Source: Hirudo medicinalis
Lineage: Eukaryota; Annelida; Clitellata; Hirudinida; Hirudinidae
Direction: 5' to 3'
NCBI GenBank assembly: GCA_011800805.1
Contig: MPNW01000121.1
Coordinates: 308,066-372,065 of the forward strand
DNA length: 64,000 bases
Shown here: piece after piece, positions 49,690-62,319 of the stretch
Layout: each line of letters opens with the position of its first letter
Position numbering within the stretch: position 1 is the first letter of the stretch
Notes under the pieces: model-generated
The model's database searches: none
Told to the model about the DNA's origin: nothing
Seen by the model: the letters and a program-made list of their open reading frames with translations, nothing else
Made by a program: the position numbers and the translations under genes

Positions 49690-51411
49690 CGAGAGAGGAT
49701 GTGTTTATTCGTTGTGCAGTTGGACAGAATTGTAACGAGCAGATCGATGCAGATGAACAAAGTGGGGGAGGATAACAGTCAAAGTGCAGAACCAGAGTCG
49801 CCACAAAGGAAACAAGACTGATGCTGACTTGTAATGATTGCAGAATTGCAGAAGCACCGAGAAGACCCAAAAATTCCGGAGTAACAAGATTCTCCGCTTT
49901 GGTGGAAACTTAATGCCTGTCGTTTTCTGAAATTGGCAGCTTTTGTTCGTAAGGTATCATGCCCTGGTATCATTTCATGGTATCGTGCATACCAGCCACA
50001 CCCGTACCATGTGAGAGACTTATCCGGTTACATTGTGAATAAACCGCATGCATCATCTTTAACTCCTGACGGTCTGAAGAAGTTAGTCTGCTTAAAAGAC
50101 TGGTTGAAATTTATGACATGAATGATTGAACTGAACAACAACAACAGTCATTTTAGTTGTACACCTCAGCAAAACCACCATGCCAGAGTTCTTGGATGTA
50201 TAAACATCCTCTCAATTTCTTTCATCTTGTCATTCTGAGGATCGTTTCCAATATACTCCACAGAAGTAAATGAAATGAAATCATTGTTACATTTGCAAAG
50301 AAAATTCTGCTCTGTTATTTGTAATTTGTTTGAATGCTTTCTTTCTTTGTATTTCATTGTTCGAATTTCTTGATTCGTTTGCATCATGGATGATTAATCA
50401 AGGATTTAGTTAAATTATTTGTATTTTTATTTATTTGTTTTAACTGATAACTATTTTAATTGGTAACTGAAATACATAATTAAAGTAATTCAATTAAATT
50501 ATAATAATTAAATTTTAAATAATAATTTTAAAATAATTAAATTAATTTAATTAAAATTAAAATTAAATTAAATTGAGTTTTGTTAATTATATATTAAAAT
50601 AATTATATAACATTTTAAAATACAAATATAACGTGTGTTTTATTTTTTTCATTAATGTTTATTGCACAACATATTATTAATATTTTAATAAGCAATATTT
50701 AATTATTCAACCAGTAAAAGCAAATGGTGCGGTAACAATACGTAATATGGTATTAAAACGTAATATTGCGCAATATTAATAGCATTACCTAATACGGTAT
50801 TAATACGCAATATTAATAGCATTACCTAATAAGGTATTAATACGCAATATTAATAGCATCACCTAATACGGTATTGATACGTAACATTGCGTATTGCGGT
50901 ATTAATACACAGTATTACCTAATTAATGAACAGAACAGCGAAAGAAATAACAGTTCAGAAATTTTGAGTAAATATGCAAGCGGAGTGCTAAAAGTTGAAC
51001 CTGATGAAAATTTCATTCCTTATTTACGTTTCCTCTTAATGAAAATGGCTTCAATTTCAAGAATGTTATTTTTGGCATCTCATTTATCTTTGAAATGTTG
51101 CAATGTGTCATTAATTTCTTTACTAATTGAACAAAAACATTACCGTTATTACGTATTAATATTAATTACGTAATAATATTAATTACGTAATTAATTACGA
51201 ATTCAATGAGAGATAATTCGGAATAATAATAATGAATGTTTTTAAAATATACAATGTTTGTGCATGTGTTTTATTCGTTACGTTAATAAAAATTAATAAT
51301 AAATTAATAATATGATAATATTATGTAAATAATATGTTAATAATATGATAAGATTATGTTAATAATATGATAAGATTATGTTAATAATAAGTTATTAATA
51401 TGTTAATAATA
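49690..51411. other. AT-rich region with tandem repeats, no gene
   Basis: Contains a plus-strand frame at 49933-50121 and a minus-strand frame at 50166-50387 (NQEIRTMKYKERKHSNKL...), neither of a known family. From 50450 it is almost pure AT, including the 37-bp tandem array described separately. Confidence 0.4.
50745..50890. repeat. 37-bp tandem repeat, about 3.5 to 4 units
   Basis: Unit ACCTAATACGGTATTAATAC followed by GCAATATTAATAGCATT, repeated with few changes (for example AAGG for ACGG in one unit). Each unit is internally palindromic around TATTAATAC and AATATT. Confidence 0.85.
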
Positions 51412-51425
51412 TTATGTTAATATTA
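51300..51425. repeat. AT-rich tandem repeat with TAATATGATAAGATTATGTT units
   Basis: Two to three copies of AATATGATAAGATTATGTTA followed by irregular TTAATAAT runs. No coding potential. Confidence 0.7.
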
Positions 51426-51609
51426 TGTTCGTGCACCTCCATGAGAGACACACCTTCGTTTGTAAGGAAATCTCCACTTGAAATTGTTCAAGTTCCTCCT
51501 TTTGTCTAAAAATATCGAATTTCATGGACTTGTATAAAAATGAAGTAAGCCACAAAAACATTTTGCTTTGTTCGTTTTGAAATATCTCGTTGGATGAACG
51601 TGCAGTCAT
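51412..51609 (-). CDS. Possible small exon or ORF, unknown
   Basis: A 65-residue frame beginning MTARSSNEIFQNEQSKMFLW and passing through FDIFRQKEELEQFQVEISLQ, with balanced amino-acid use unlike the AT-rich DNA around it. A GAG|GTGCAC donor near 51440 could make it a first coding exon. No family is recognised and no matching downstream exon was established. Confidence 0.2.
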   Translation of the reverse strand: MTARSSNEIFQNEQSKMFLWLTSFLYKSMKFDIFRQKEELEQFQVEISLQTKVCLSWRCTNIILT

Positions 51610-53030
51610 AACTTTATGTCACAATTTACATTCTTTTACATTCTTACCATTGATTATTTATTAATGCTAATAATTATATTCTTATTATTATAGCTAAATT
51701 TTTATTTTATTGGGTAATAATATAACATGCCATTCTATTATTAGTTAATTACATAATAATAATAGTAATAATAATAATAATAATATTAATAATAATAATT
51801 ACTTTTGTTTTAACTACTTATGAAAGTCAAAGGTTAACATTGGAGCGTTTCATTGGCTTAAAAAGGCATGAGCATCACAAATGAGAGGAAAATAAAAATT
51901 TTAAAGAAATCGATTCGAGTGTTAAGATCTATTTTTAGAATAGGAGGAATTTCAAATATTCCACCTGAGGAGATGATGAGAATTAGAGGGTGAAGGATCT
52001 CAGTCACACGGTTACTTGATATAAAAGATATTTGTTCGTTAAATAATATAATTATATTGTTCATAATAATATTTTTATTATTTATCAATTTATGTTTAAA
52101 TCAAATTTCAAAGTTTAATGTTTAGAAAAATGAGCGGAAAAATCTATTTCTTAGCCGGCATAAATTTCTTTTTGGAAATGGATCAAGTTATTTGCTAAAC
52201 TGAAGTTCTAAAACATGAAGCACTTTCTGTTTGTAATTAAAGAATATTTATAAAAAATATTTGAATAGACCAGCTTAAATCTTTTTGTGACAATTCAGAC
52301 AATCGAATTAAATGTTTTGCGTCGATGTCATCTGAGTGTGCGCCAAATGAATAAGACAGCTTTTGAGATTAGAAGATCATTTCCTAGGAATAGTTATGTG
52401 GAATCCAACCATTCATGAACACAGAGAACGACAATATTTCAAATGTCATGAAAGAATCAATGCCAAACTCTAAATAAAATGTCTCTCTTTTATTGACTTC
52501 CACGTCTGACAGCATCAGTTTCCAGTCGTCAAGGTGTCCACGTGAGATGATAATAACATCATGGAAATGTCAACAATTTACCATTTCCAGGCTCAATATT
52601 AACTGGCTAGCGAATATAAATAGAATGCTTAAGGGCTAAATTGAGATATGCCAAGAATTCTACACGTTGAGGCAGGAACAGTTGTCCGAAACTTCAAGAC
52701 TTCCATGAAATAAAGCACCATATAAATGAGAGTCTTGCTCGGATTTAGGATCTTCTGATTGTTTATTTGTTTTTGTTTTGCTTTCTTAAAAATATTCCCT
52801 CTTCAACCTTTCCCTTCAACCGGTCGGTCTTACGGGAATTGTTGTTTACATACCGTCCGTTGGAAAAGCGCGCTAAATATTTGATAAGCTAACCCTTATG
52901 GCAATAAAGGTGATGATGATAACTTGGATGATGATGTCGATGGTGTTGGTGGTGTTGGTGATGTTGGTGACGATGATGATTATGGCGACGACGACAACGA
53001 CGATGATAATGATGACATCGATGATATGAT
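51610..53030. other. AT-rich intergenic, nothing recognised
   Basis: AAT-type microsatellite patches near 51750-51800 and otherwise unremarkable sequence. Short frames only. Confidence 0.4.
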
Positions 53031-53035
53031 CGTAT

Positions 53036-53222
<187 letters not shown>

Positions 53223-53229
53223 AACCTGG

Positions 53230-54430
53230 ATGGCAATGATATCGATAAGGAAGGAAGTTGTAAAGTTTTCGAAAGATAAGTAAATGATGATGTTCATTCG
53301 ATGATAGAAATGTCGTGGGAGGAATGCTTGAGTTTCTAATCAGAATTATGTCAACATTAATTTATATTTAGCAGAATCGTACGAGCGAGAAATTACTTTT
53401 AGCAGGGAGTTGTTTTAAAATCAAATTGAATATTAAAGAATATTAATAATCATTTAATAACATTAGCCACCAATGAAAACATTTCGTTATCAAATAAACG
53501 ATGTAAAGTGAAATCACGAAGCCATAGAAATCACGAGAAAGCCACAGCTTAGAAATAAACGTGTGACGTTGGAAATTGATTTCATGAAATTAATTGATTG
53601 GAACTTCAAGGGCTCCGTGGTTGATTGAAGGACTGATTGAAGCGAACAATTGTTGTTATTTCGTCAAGGAAGACAATCGTATTTCGTTTTCTTTATTTTC
53701 CTCCAATCGGTATTTCAAACGCGATAGTTATTCGTGTTTGAAGTCGGGAAACTATTTCTATTGCTACTTTTGTTGCATGTTGGATATATTTGGACATCCC
53801 TCGTAGAAATTCACCTCCCTTCCGAAGGTAGGCAGACAAAACAACCGGTCCACGGAATAAGCAGCCAATCGAGGATCGCCTGGAACAAAATGACGTCATG
53901 CGTGACCAAGTTGCGGATGATGGATTTTGTAATTATTCACTTATTTACTTGACTTGACTTTAATAACATTTAATTAATATAATTCCTTTTAAATATTTAC
54001 ATTTTGGTTGAATTTCACCAATTATTGAGGTAATTGTATAGTTAATCGACCTTTCGGTCAGCCTTTCTCGTCATATTTCTCCGACTGCTTCTCTTCTCGT
54101 CTCTTTCTTTGTACTTGTCCATTCCTCTGCCATCGCTTGCACTCCACTGGAATGCGGAAATGATGATGGATGGATGGATAGCGCCACTTAAGAACAACAG
54201 CGCACTTGCACGCACTCACAAAATCACGCAGACACATATAGTAGTATATAAAGAGACATAATTGCCCTCCTAGCGTGGATATTGCGATACATTAAGCAAA
54301 TTAATTTGTCGTTTCAATAGTAAGAAAAATTATTTACGTTATTTACGTAATAACTTGCGAACATATTTTTGCTTCTTCCTTGAAAATAAAAAGAATTCTG
54401 AAGTAAAATGATCACAGACTGGGTTTGTTG
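53230..54430. other. Intergenic, nothing recognised
   Basis: Unique-looking AT-rich DNA upstream of the ligand gene. It may include its promoter or a 5' exon; none was identified. Confidence 0.4.
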
Positions 54431-54436
54431 ATTTTT

Positions 54437-54545
54437 ATTCCTTACTGACTATAATATAATAAATTACTTACTGACTATGATATAATAAATTACTTACTGA
54501 CTATGATATAATAAATTACTTACTGACTATATAATAAATATTAAA
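54437..54545. repeat. 26-bp tandem repeat, about 4 units
   Basis: Unit TTACTGACTATGATATAATA plus AATTAC, with small variations, ending about 110 bp before the proposed ligand exon. Confidence 0.85.
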
Positions 54546-54722
54546 TATTTAAAATGGATTGTGAGAATTATGATTATGGGCAAGTAATTCCTGCTTTGAG
54601 ATCTTTTTAAAGTGATTCACTTTTTTAAATTCATCAACAATTTCTTCCTCAATTTTCAGATACATTCAGGTACAGGATCACCTCTCCTGCTTCTACCCAA
54701 ACTTAGAAGTCTCTTGCTTGTC

Positions 54723-55661
54723 ATGGTAGCCGTAGTCACAAGTAACATACAGGCTACCACGACGAATGTTGAACTGAGTGACGGAAGTACTGCAGAGAGG
54801 AGAGAGTGGAATGTCAAACCGATCGTGTGCGAAAGCGTGCCTTATCATGTACTTTGGAAACGATTGCAGGTAAATAACTTAGAAGTATAACATCCATGAG
54901 TAATGCCAAACTGATATTTTGTTCGATAAATGACAAAATAGTTCTTTATAGTCTATGTTTAAAAAGAACATTCCTTGCAGATGGACATAATGCAAAACAG
55001 TGGATCGATTTACAATGTTCGAATGTCAAGCAATGGGACCGTCATCTATGACTTGAAACCTCGTGTCAGGCGGAATTCTTTAACGCCGAAACTTGCAGAG
55101 GCAGAAGATCAAGGACTCCTTGGTGATGCCAACGCCAAAGAACTCAGAAATGCTCACAACTTGAGGAAGTCTCGTAGGATTTCATCCAATCTTCGTGTAC
55201 GAAATGCGAGTCGAAAGTCCTTCAAGATCAAGCGTTCGGACTCACACGTGGCTGCCGAAGGAAATAGTGGAGATCGTAATCAGTGGCTGAACAGTGCTTA
55301 CGAATCTTTTAAACAGTTCTTACAGAATTTCAGAGTTTGGGAGGATCAAAACCAAAACCGAGTTTACTTCGAACAATTGGCCAGCAGACTGCGTCAGAAT
55401 CTTTGTCAGTTCCAATCACGGCGCATTCAACTCTCGGATGGATACTTCCCTCCAACTGTTACCTCGGGAAGGTGTCGAAAGTTGGACCCGAAAGCAAAAT
55501 GCTTGGCCACGAAGTACAGCGTCCAATTACTCAAGAAAGCAGAAAACCTCTGCTACCCCGTGCCCAGTACGACTGCGAACAGCACGTACGAGGAAGTGTG
55601 GGTCATGACGAGCATCAAAGTCAACGTCGGGTGTCAAACTGTTTTCACGAGGCACGGATGA
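54723..55661 (+). CDS. Secreted cystine-knot-like ligand, tentatively Trunk/Noggin-like
   Basis: Two exons joined in frame: up to 54869 (CGATTGCAG|GTAAAT) and 54981-55661 after TTCCTTGCAG. The ATG at 54723 gives 275 residues; a hydrophobic stretch just upstream and through it (LLLLPKLRSLLLVMVAVV) suggests a signal peptide with the true start in an earlier exon. Basic cleavage-type sites follow (PRVRRNS, KSRRIS, FKIKRSD). The conserved-looking end has LCQF, then IQLSDGYFPPTVTSGRC, KAKC, AENLC and VWVMTSIKVNVGCQTVF. The C..(R)..(V/I)DLG..FP.....C and terminal W....V.V.CQC pattern resembles Trunk/PTTH-type ligands; an IL-17-like fold is the alternative. Five cysteines lie in the C-terminal domain. 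Family assignment is uncertain; secretion and processing are inferred. Confidence 0.5.
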
Positions 55662-55669
55662 CATTCGAG

Positions 55670-57515
55670 TGTCCGATCATCGGTGACTGCCTTCATTTTC
55701 ATCGTTTGTACCGTCAGACACTTTGTTTACCATCGTCATCGCTTCATGGAGACTGAGGGTTGTTTGAACAACTCGCAACATTTTTTTTTAGATTTTAAAT
55801 TGTTTATTTATTTTTATTCTCTTCATTACGTGTGTACATGTCAACTTGCCAAATATTACGTCATTCCAAAGCATTTCGATTGTTGGAGATTCGCATATAT
55901 TTACAGTTTGGCACGTGTACATTCTTTTCCTTCATTTGTTTTTCTGCAGAACTGCATTTATTTCTCTTGTTTATTTATTTATTTATTTATTTATATTTTC
56001 CATCTTAAATCACTAAGCTTAGTGATTCTTTAACTGCCTGAAGTCGCTTGTGTAGTTAGGTGAACTGGTTAGATAGATCGGCTTACCTCAGGATCTCATC
56101 AGTAGTCATCAACAAGGAATTCTAGTCTTGAATCGGTAAAATGCTTTTTCAAAATATTTCTCATTTGGCTTTTTTAGATTTAACGTGTAAATCACTGTAA
56201 CTTAGTTGTAATGATCTCATCTTGTCATCAGTAAAAGGAGTTGTTCGCAAAATCCTGGAGGATCAATGAACGAACGAGCAGCATTTTCCTTTCAATTTGT
56301 ATATTTTTATTTATTCACGACAATTGTCGAGCATTAAAAGTCTTCAATTGTATTCGAGTGGTTGAATCCGTGAACTGCAAACGAGCGACAGATTGATGAG
56401 GATCGATATTAAACTTGCTAACATTGAAATCGATTTCATTTTTAATTTGTAAACTTCGTCATGCTGGATGTTGACTCAGTAACTTCCGATGAAATTTTCT
56501 CCATCGACGATGAAATCGTTCATCGTCGATTCAACGAGAAAATCGCGTTCATTACGAATAACAATCTTCATCAACTTTTTTCACGAGTTTTCAGAATATT
56601 TCTGAGAAAAGTCAGAAATTCCTGAGATCGGTTGAATAGCGAACCAAATTGAAGCTTTGTTTGTTTTAAAATTGTATCTCCGGGAGACCCCTTTGTACCA
56701 ATGTGACCCTTATCTGCGAGGAAGTATTTCACAAGGATGGACAGATGATGGCGTCCAAAAATAGTTTGGAATGAAGACATAAAGCGATTAAAAAATATTT
56801 CCTTTCAATTCAAACGCCTGTTTCTCGTGTAACACGCTTTGTTGTTAAGCTTCGAAATTCTATAAATAAACTTCGAAGGAATTCCAACTATGACGTCACT
56901 GTTGTATTTTTTTTCCAGATTAAGTCTAAAATTAGAATTCGAGATGAGACCTGAGAGCCTTTTGGGTCCACGATTTCACGAGAAACGATCAATTCAAGAC
57001 GTGAACAGAAAATATTTTTATTAAAAATCAATAAAAACACATGTATTTTAAAAATAGATTTTAAAAATCCTACCCTGGCCGATGCTGCTCGTTAAAAAAG
57101 TAAGTTTCTGTTCGCCAGAGTTTCTGAAGAATCCTTTTTGAGTTGTTAAAAATGAAGGAGTTCTTGAGATGTTGAAAATATGGAGGAGGATTTGAATAAC
57201 TAGATTGTTGGAAAACACTTGGTCGAGGAAGATTGTGTTACAACCTCACATTCCACCAAACATCTTCTTCACATAATCTGGGAAAACCTTGGAGTTTCCA
57301 GATAATGCTTTCATTTTCTAAAATAAAAGCAAAACCGAAAGCTATTGAACAGGTTTAAATGAAAGAGGATATGTTAAGAAACAGAAAAATACCCTCGAGA
57401 TTGAAAGCGAAACTATTTGATGCTTGGTTGGAAATGTTGAAAACAGGAACATACCGAAATGACAAGGTATTCCATTGAGCTTACAAACGAACCTAATAAT
57501 GAAGTGGTAATGAAG
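55670..57515. other. Downstream region, nothing recognised
   Basis: Likely 3' UTR of the ligand gene at the start, with TTTA repeats near 55970-55995, then AT-rich sequence with short frames only. Confidence 0.4.
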
Positions 57516-57519
57516 TTTT

Positions 57520-58755
57520 CGCAGATGATGATGATGATGATGATGACGGTGATGGTGACGATGACGATGATGATGGCTACGTCTATGAGGATGATGGTGA
57601 GGTGACGATAATGATGATGATAATTATGACCAATGTTATGTCGGAAAATAATACAGTGCCGTTGATAGTGATGGCCGCCAACCCGACCACGTGCCTAAAC
57701 ACTACTCCCAGACGCTGAGACCCTGGCACAAAAACTCTGATTCAGTGGAGGACCATCGTTGGAAGATTATTTGACGATAAATAACTTTTAATGTCCCCAC
57801 AATGTTTAATTCCTCATCTTCTCTCAGCTGCTGCTCAGGCGTCCGCCGTCCTTGTCGCCAGGAGCTTCTGAGTCATCTCAAGCGCTGCATAAATTTATTA
57901 TTTTGTTTTTCATTTTATTTATTATTGAATTGTATTATTATTGTTGTTGTTGTAGCTGCTTGTAACTTGTGCTGATGTAAAATATATTTATTTAATGTTG
58001 GCAGTAAAGGTTTGATGACTTTTGCAGTTAGTGAGGACAATGTCAACTTTGATGATGACTACGATGACGACGACGACGACAATGATGATGATGACGATGA
58101 CGATGACGATGAAGTTTGTGGTGGTGATAACGAAGATGATGATGATGATGACTTGAAGAGACTATCATAGTGTGTTTTCTGCTTCTTTGTGTTTCTCTGT
58201 GTTGCTGCCTGTCCCTCTCCTTTGTGCGGATGGCAAGGACATCATTTGCACTGAAATATGAGTGGTGTGACATGGCACTCAACAATTATTATTCACTCCT
58301 CAAGCTGCTCACAATTTCTGTAAGCAAGCTCTCTGCGGATAATAACGATTAACATTTAAAATAATATTAAATATTGTGTAATTATGGAAATAGTTAACAG
58401 ATTACTAATTTACTAGCATTATTGTAATTAGGAAAAATCAAAGGTCTTTGATAACCATCATCATCATAACCATCAAAATCGTAGTCATTACCATCATCAC
58501 CATCACCATCAAAATCGTAGTCATTACCATCATCACCATCAAAAGTTGTCGTAGACATTATCATTATCATCATCAGCATCATTATCACAACAAGAGGTTA
58601 ATGATATAAATATAAAATTACAATTTCATTAATAGCTAGCATGTCAATGATTATAAGTTGCATCATCATCATCATCATCGTCGTCGTCGTCATCATCATC
58701 ATCATCATCATCATCATCGTCATCATCATCGTCATCGTCATCGTCATGAGGATGA
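57520..58755. repeat. Cluster of GAT/CAT microsatellite patches
   Basis: Imperfect GATGAT/GACGAT arrays at 57522-57625 and 58048-58152, CCATCATCACCATCA-type 27-30 bp repeats at 58458-58590 (ATCAAAATCGTAGTCATTAC recurs), and TCATCATCG at 58660-58750. Between them lies unique DNA without recognisable exons. Confidence 0.85.
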
Positions 58756-59149
58756 AGGTATTACCTGATTTTCAACCAGATGGTTAACCTGCTAACGAAA
58801 CAATAGCTTCAAGCAGCACTTGACACAACCACGTGGACTTCCTCTCCATCCATCAGCATCTCTCTCTTCCATCATCAGTTCTTCATCAGTTGGTTGGTCA
58901 CATGATGGCTGTTTTGAGGGAAATCCAGAGGAGAGTGGATCCATTGAAACCCGAAATAAATTGAACTTTGAACTTTCTTAAGCACTGCCTTGTTAAAGTG
59001 AACCTTTTGATCACAAACTTGTCTTTTGCGTTCGTGATCTTTCGTGTCCCTTGACTTGTAAATGCTACCTCATGAATGATTGATATGTTGTTGACGATTG
59101 ATTGATTCGTTGATTAAACTCCTCACTGATTGTTCGATTAACAAAATTA

Positions 59150-59330
<181 letters not shown>

Positions 59331-60196
59331 GTTGAAAGAACAAAGAAAATGAAGAATAATTAGAAGGGAGGAAAGATGTTGGTGATTACGTCCATCATAA
59401 TTGTGCCAAGGAGGTGAGAACGCATGCGATGATGGTGAAGATGATGATGATGAAGGTGCTGGTGACGATGACGATGACGGTGACGATGACTTCTTTAGCG
59501 TACAGCATGACATACAAAGACGTGCGTGTACGAACCTAGCACTGAGATGTCTGTATAGGGAAGCCTGGGTTTGATGGCTTTGAGTGACAGGAGCTGAAAG
59601 CTTCTATTGATCGCATCATACAAAACAACAGTGAGGAGAGATAGTGACGAGAACGAGAGGATGATGAGGCCGAAGGAAAAGTCAAAAAACTGGCAGAATC
59701 AAGACTTGTAAGGATGCTGATGATGACGAAGATGAGGAGGATGAATGAATGAATGAATGAGTGAATGAATGAATGAATGATGATGAGAACTTGAAACTCA
59801 TGTTGCAAGTGAAGTAGTTGGACGAGGATTGAAGACATTTAAAACTTTTAAGAAGTGAAACTGAAACAAAACAAATGTTCGTCGAACTGGTATTCCATTC
59901 AATCAGGACCTCTTTCTTTGTGTGGAAGCATAACGAGCCATTATGCCTACTCATCCATGAGACACTCGATCAATCAATCAATCATCTCTTTTTCAACCAA
60001 TCCACGCATTTCAGGCGCTCAATCACAATGAAACAATTAACGGTGTAAATATTTATTTGAATAATTTATTATTCCAGCCAATTAAGTTTTTCATCTATTC
60101 TTATCGTGTGACTCATCCAAGCATTTATTATGATTCAGAGGAATTTTGTTTGCCTGCCCACTGATTCATCCATGCTTTAATTCACTCATTCATCTC

Positions 60197-60231
<35 letters not shown>

Positions 60232-60395
60232 CTATTTATCAAATACTGCTTCAATCAGTCAAAGCAGTTCAATACATCTTGTCGAGCAGAGATTGATCAA
60301 TCAATTAATTAATGGTTTGGGTTATTGGTCAATCAATCAATCAAACATTTCATGTTTCAATCAAATCAATATTTATTTTTTAAATCTTTACTGTT
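59331..60395. other. Low-complexity-rich intergenic DNA
   Basis: Contains GAAT runs (59743-59780) and the related CAAT runs (60195-60235), plus short GAT patches. No gene recognised. Confidence 0.5.
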
Positions 60396-60398
60396 TTA

Positions 60399-60649
<251 letters not shown>

Positions 60650-60785
60650 GGATGAAATAATAATCAAATCCTAGCCTAATTCGTTGATTCAGGTTAAACT
60701 GTCTACCTGTTCTTACAGGTCGACCTAAAATAGCTTTGAGATTTACGGCATTTGCAGAGGTGCTTATTTTAGGCTCATGAAATGT

Positions 60786-60965
60786 AAAATGTACTTAATT
60801 TATATAGCGCCATAAGCATAGCGTTAGAGGCGCATTTTGGCTAACCATTTATATAGCGCTCCATCCCAAGGGCTCTTGAGGCAGAGCAGGGCAGGCCGGG
60901 TTTCAAACACATTACGACCGTTGCCGTTAAGGCCGTATGTAGGAACGCAACCCGTTCGGCCAACC
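60786..60965 (-). repeat. SINE composite (family B followed by a family A-like tail)
   Basis: On the minus strand: GGGTTGCGTTCCTACATACG, CGGCAACGGTCGTAATGTGT, GCCTGCCCTGCTCTGCC, GGAGCGCTATATAAATGGTT, then GCGCCTCTAACGCTATGCTT and GGCGCTATATAAATTAAG. Two GGCGCTATATAAAT-type ends in tandem show two repeat tails end to end. It matches copies at 32222-32332 and 22510-22612. Confidence 0.65.
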
Positions 60966-60999
60966 GGAGTTCCTGAGTTCTGCGGTCGAAGCTTGCGGG

Positions 61000-61725
61000 T
61001 GGTCGATGTGCTTTGAGCGTCTCTTTTGAATTTGGGGCTAAAATGTGGGGAATTAAAAACCACCTTCGACCATTAAATTCTTCTTTATCGTTTCGAAATC
61101 CTCAGCAAACGACTCCACTCCTCGCGGCTACTGCTTCTCGCTGTTTCAGCATTTACTTGGAATACTTGGAAGGAGTTTCCAATAATTTACACTGGAGTCC
61201 TATTCACACGCAGCTCTTAATGAAATGCCTAATATCTCCTTTATGACTTTTCTCCGAGGCTATCGGGGATGGATGGATGGACGGACGGATGGATGGATGG
61301 GGTGGTGTAGATGGACAGATGAAAGTAAGAATCTAATAAAGGATGGAAAGAAAACAAAAGAAAGACATTTAAAAACTGGAAGATGTAACTATTGCCTTAA
61401 GGAGGGTCCCCAAAAGACCCCGGTGATGCCTACTTGGCTTGAAATTTGTGTGAGGTATTGCACCCAGGGTTGTCTTCTTGACCCCCTATAGCCTGAGAAA
61501 CTTCGATTCTAAGAGGTCCATAAAGGCATGCACGAAGGAACTTATAATGGAAATTGTTCAGGAGTTGATCTGATATTTCTGAAAAATATTGATTAATTTT
61601 TATGGCTCTTTGTGAATACTACATCTCCTGTCGTGGAGGCTTTCAAGAGATATTTACTTGTGCTAATATTTCCATAAATAAAACTTAAAAGCCCAATTAC
61701 GAGCGGATAATTATTGCAGTAAAGA
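61000..61725. other. Intergenic with a short GGAT run
   Basis: GGATGGATGGACGGAC array near 61268-61300, otherwise unique sequence. Frames at 61013-61491 resemble nothing known. Confidence 0.4.
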
Positions 61726-61729
61726 GTGG

Positions 61730-62220
61730 AGAATAAAAATGGATGAAATTATGGCGGCTGAAGTGCCGGAAGCAGAAAGGCTGGGGAGGGGGGGATGGAG
61801 ACTGGAAAGCGCCCGGGGCTTATTCTCGAAATTACTCTTAATATAGCCGCTGTAATTTTTCATTCGCCTCTTTTCTTATCGGGGGCCCGCTGAGTATAAT
61901 AAGGGGAGTGGATTTACAGGCCCTCTGTTCACAGGACCACTCTTAATAAACGTCACGTTGAGACCGCTTTATGCCCGCGACGAGCCCAAAAATGAGCGCA
62001 TTCCCCCATTGTTGTCGGCCAAATTTATGCAACACTTCGGTCCTCTGCAGCGGCCCGAACGTATAACTCGGTCCCCGGGCTGGCTGTAACGGCCTGTGAT
62101 GTAGAAAGGCCCTGTGAATGCAGATATGTCTTTTTTTATTGCCCGGGCAGCAATAAAATCGCTCTATAACTCGGGATTCATGAATGCAAAAGAGTGTCTC
62201 CTAAAGAGATGTTTGCAGCG
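61730..62220. promoter_or_regulatory. GC-richer non-coding island, candidate conserved regulatory element
   Basis: About 490 bp with base composition clearly unlike the AT-rich flanks, with no open frame of 60 codons on either strand and no repeat character. It contains CCCGGGCAG-type GC cores next to AT-rich sites that resemble homeodomain targets: TTTATTGC at 62135-62142 and its reverse complement GCAATAAA at 62150-62157 around a GCCCGGGC palindrome, and ATTTATGCAA near 62020. Dense unique sequence of this type is what long non-coding conserved elements look like. This is an inference from composition and motifs. Confidence 0.35.
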
Positions 62221-62231
62221 TCTGAGAGGAA

Positions 62232-62316
62232 GACACGTGTGATGTTGAAATGTCATTGAAGACACGTGTGATGTTGAAATGTCATTGAAGACACGTGTGA
62301 TGTTGAAATGTCATCG
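62232..62316. repeat. 29-bp tandem repeat, 3 units
   Basis: Unit GACACGTGTGATGTTGAAAT plus GTCATTGAA, three nearly perfect copies directly beside the GC-rich island. Each unit carries CACGTG, an E-box. Confidence 0.92.
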
Positions 62317-62319
62317 GAC

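Noticed and set aside
54723..55661. Naming the ligand as IL-17 or Noggin outright
   Set aside because: The spacing of cysteines fits neither cleanly; Noggin's W-P-R-Y motif is absent and only part of the IL-17 pattern is there.
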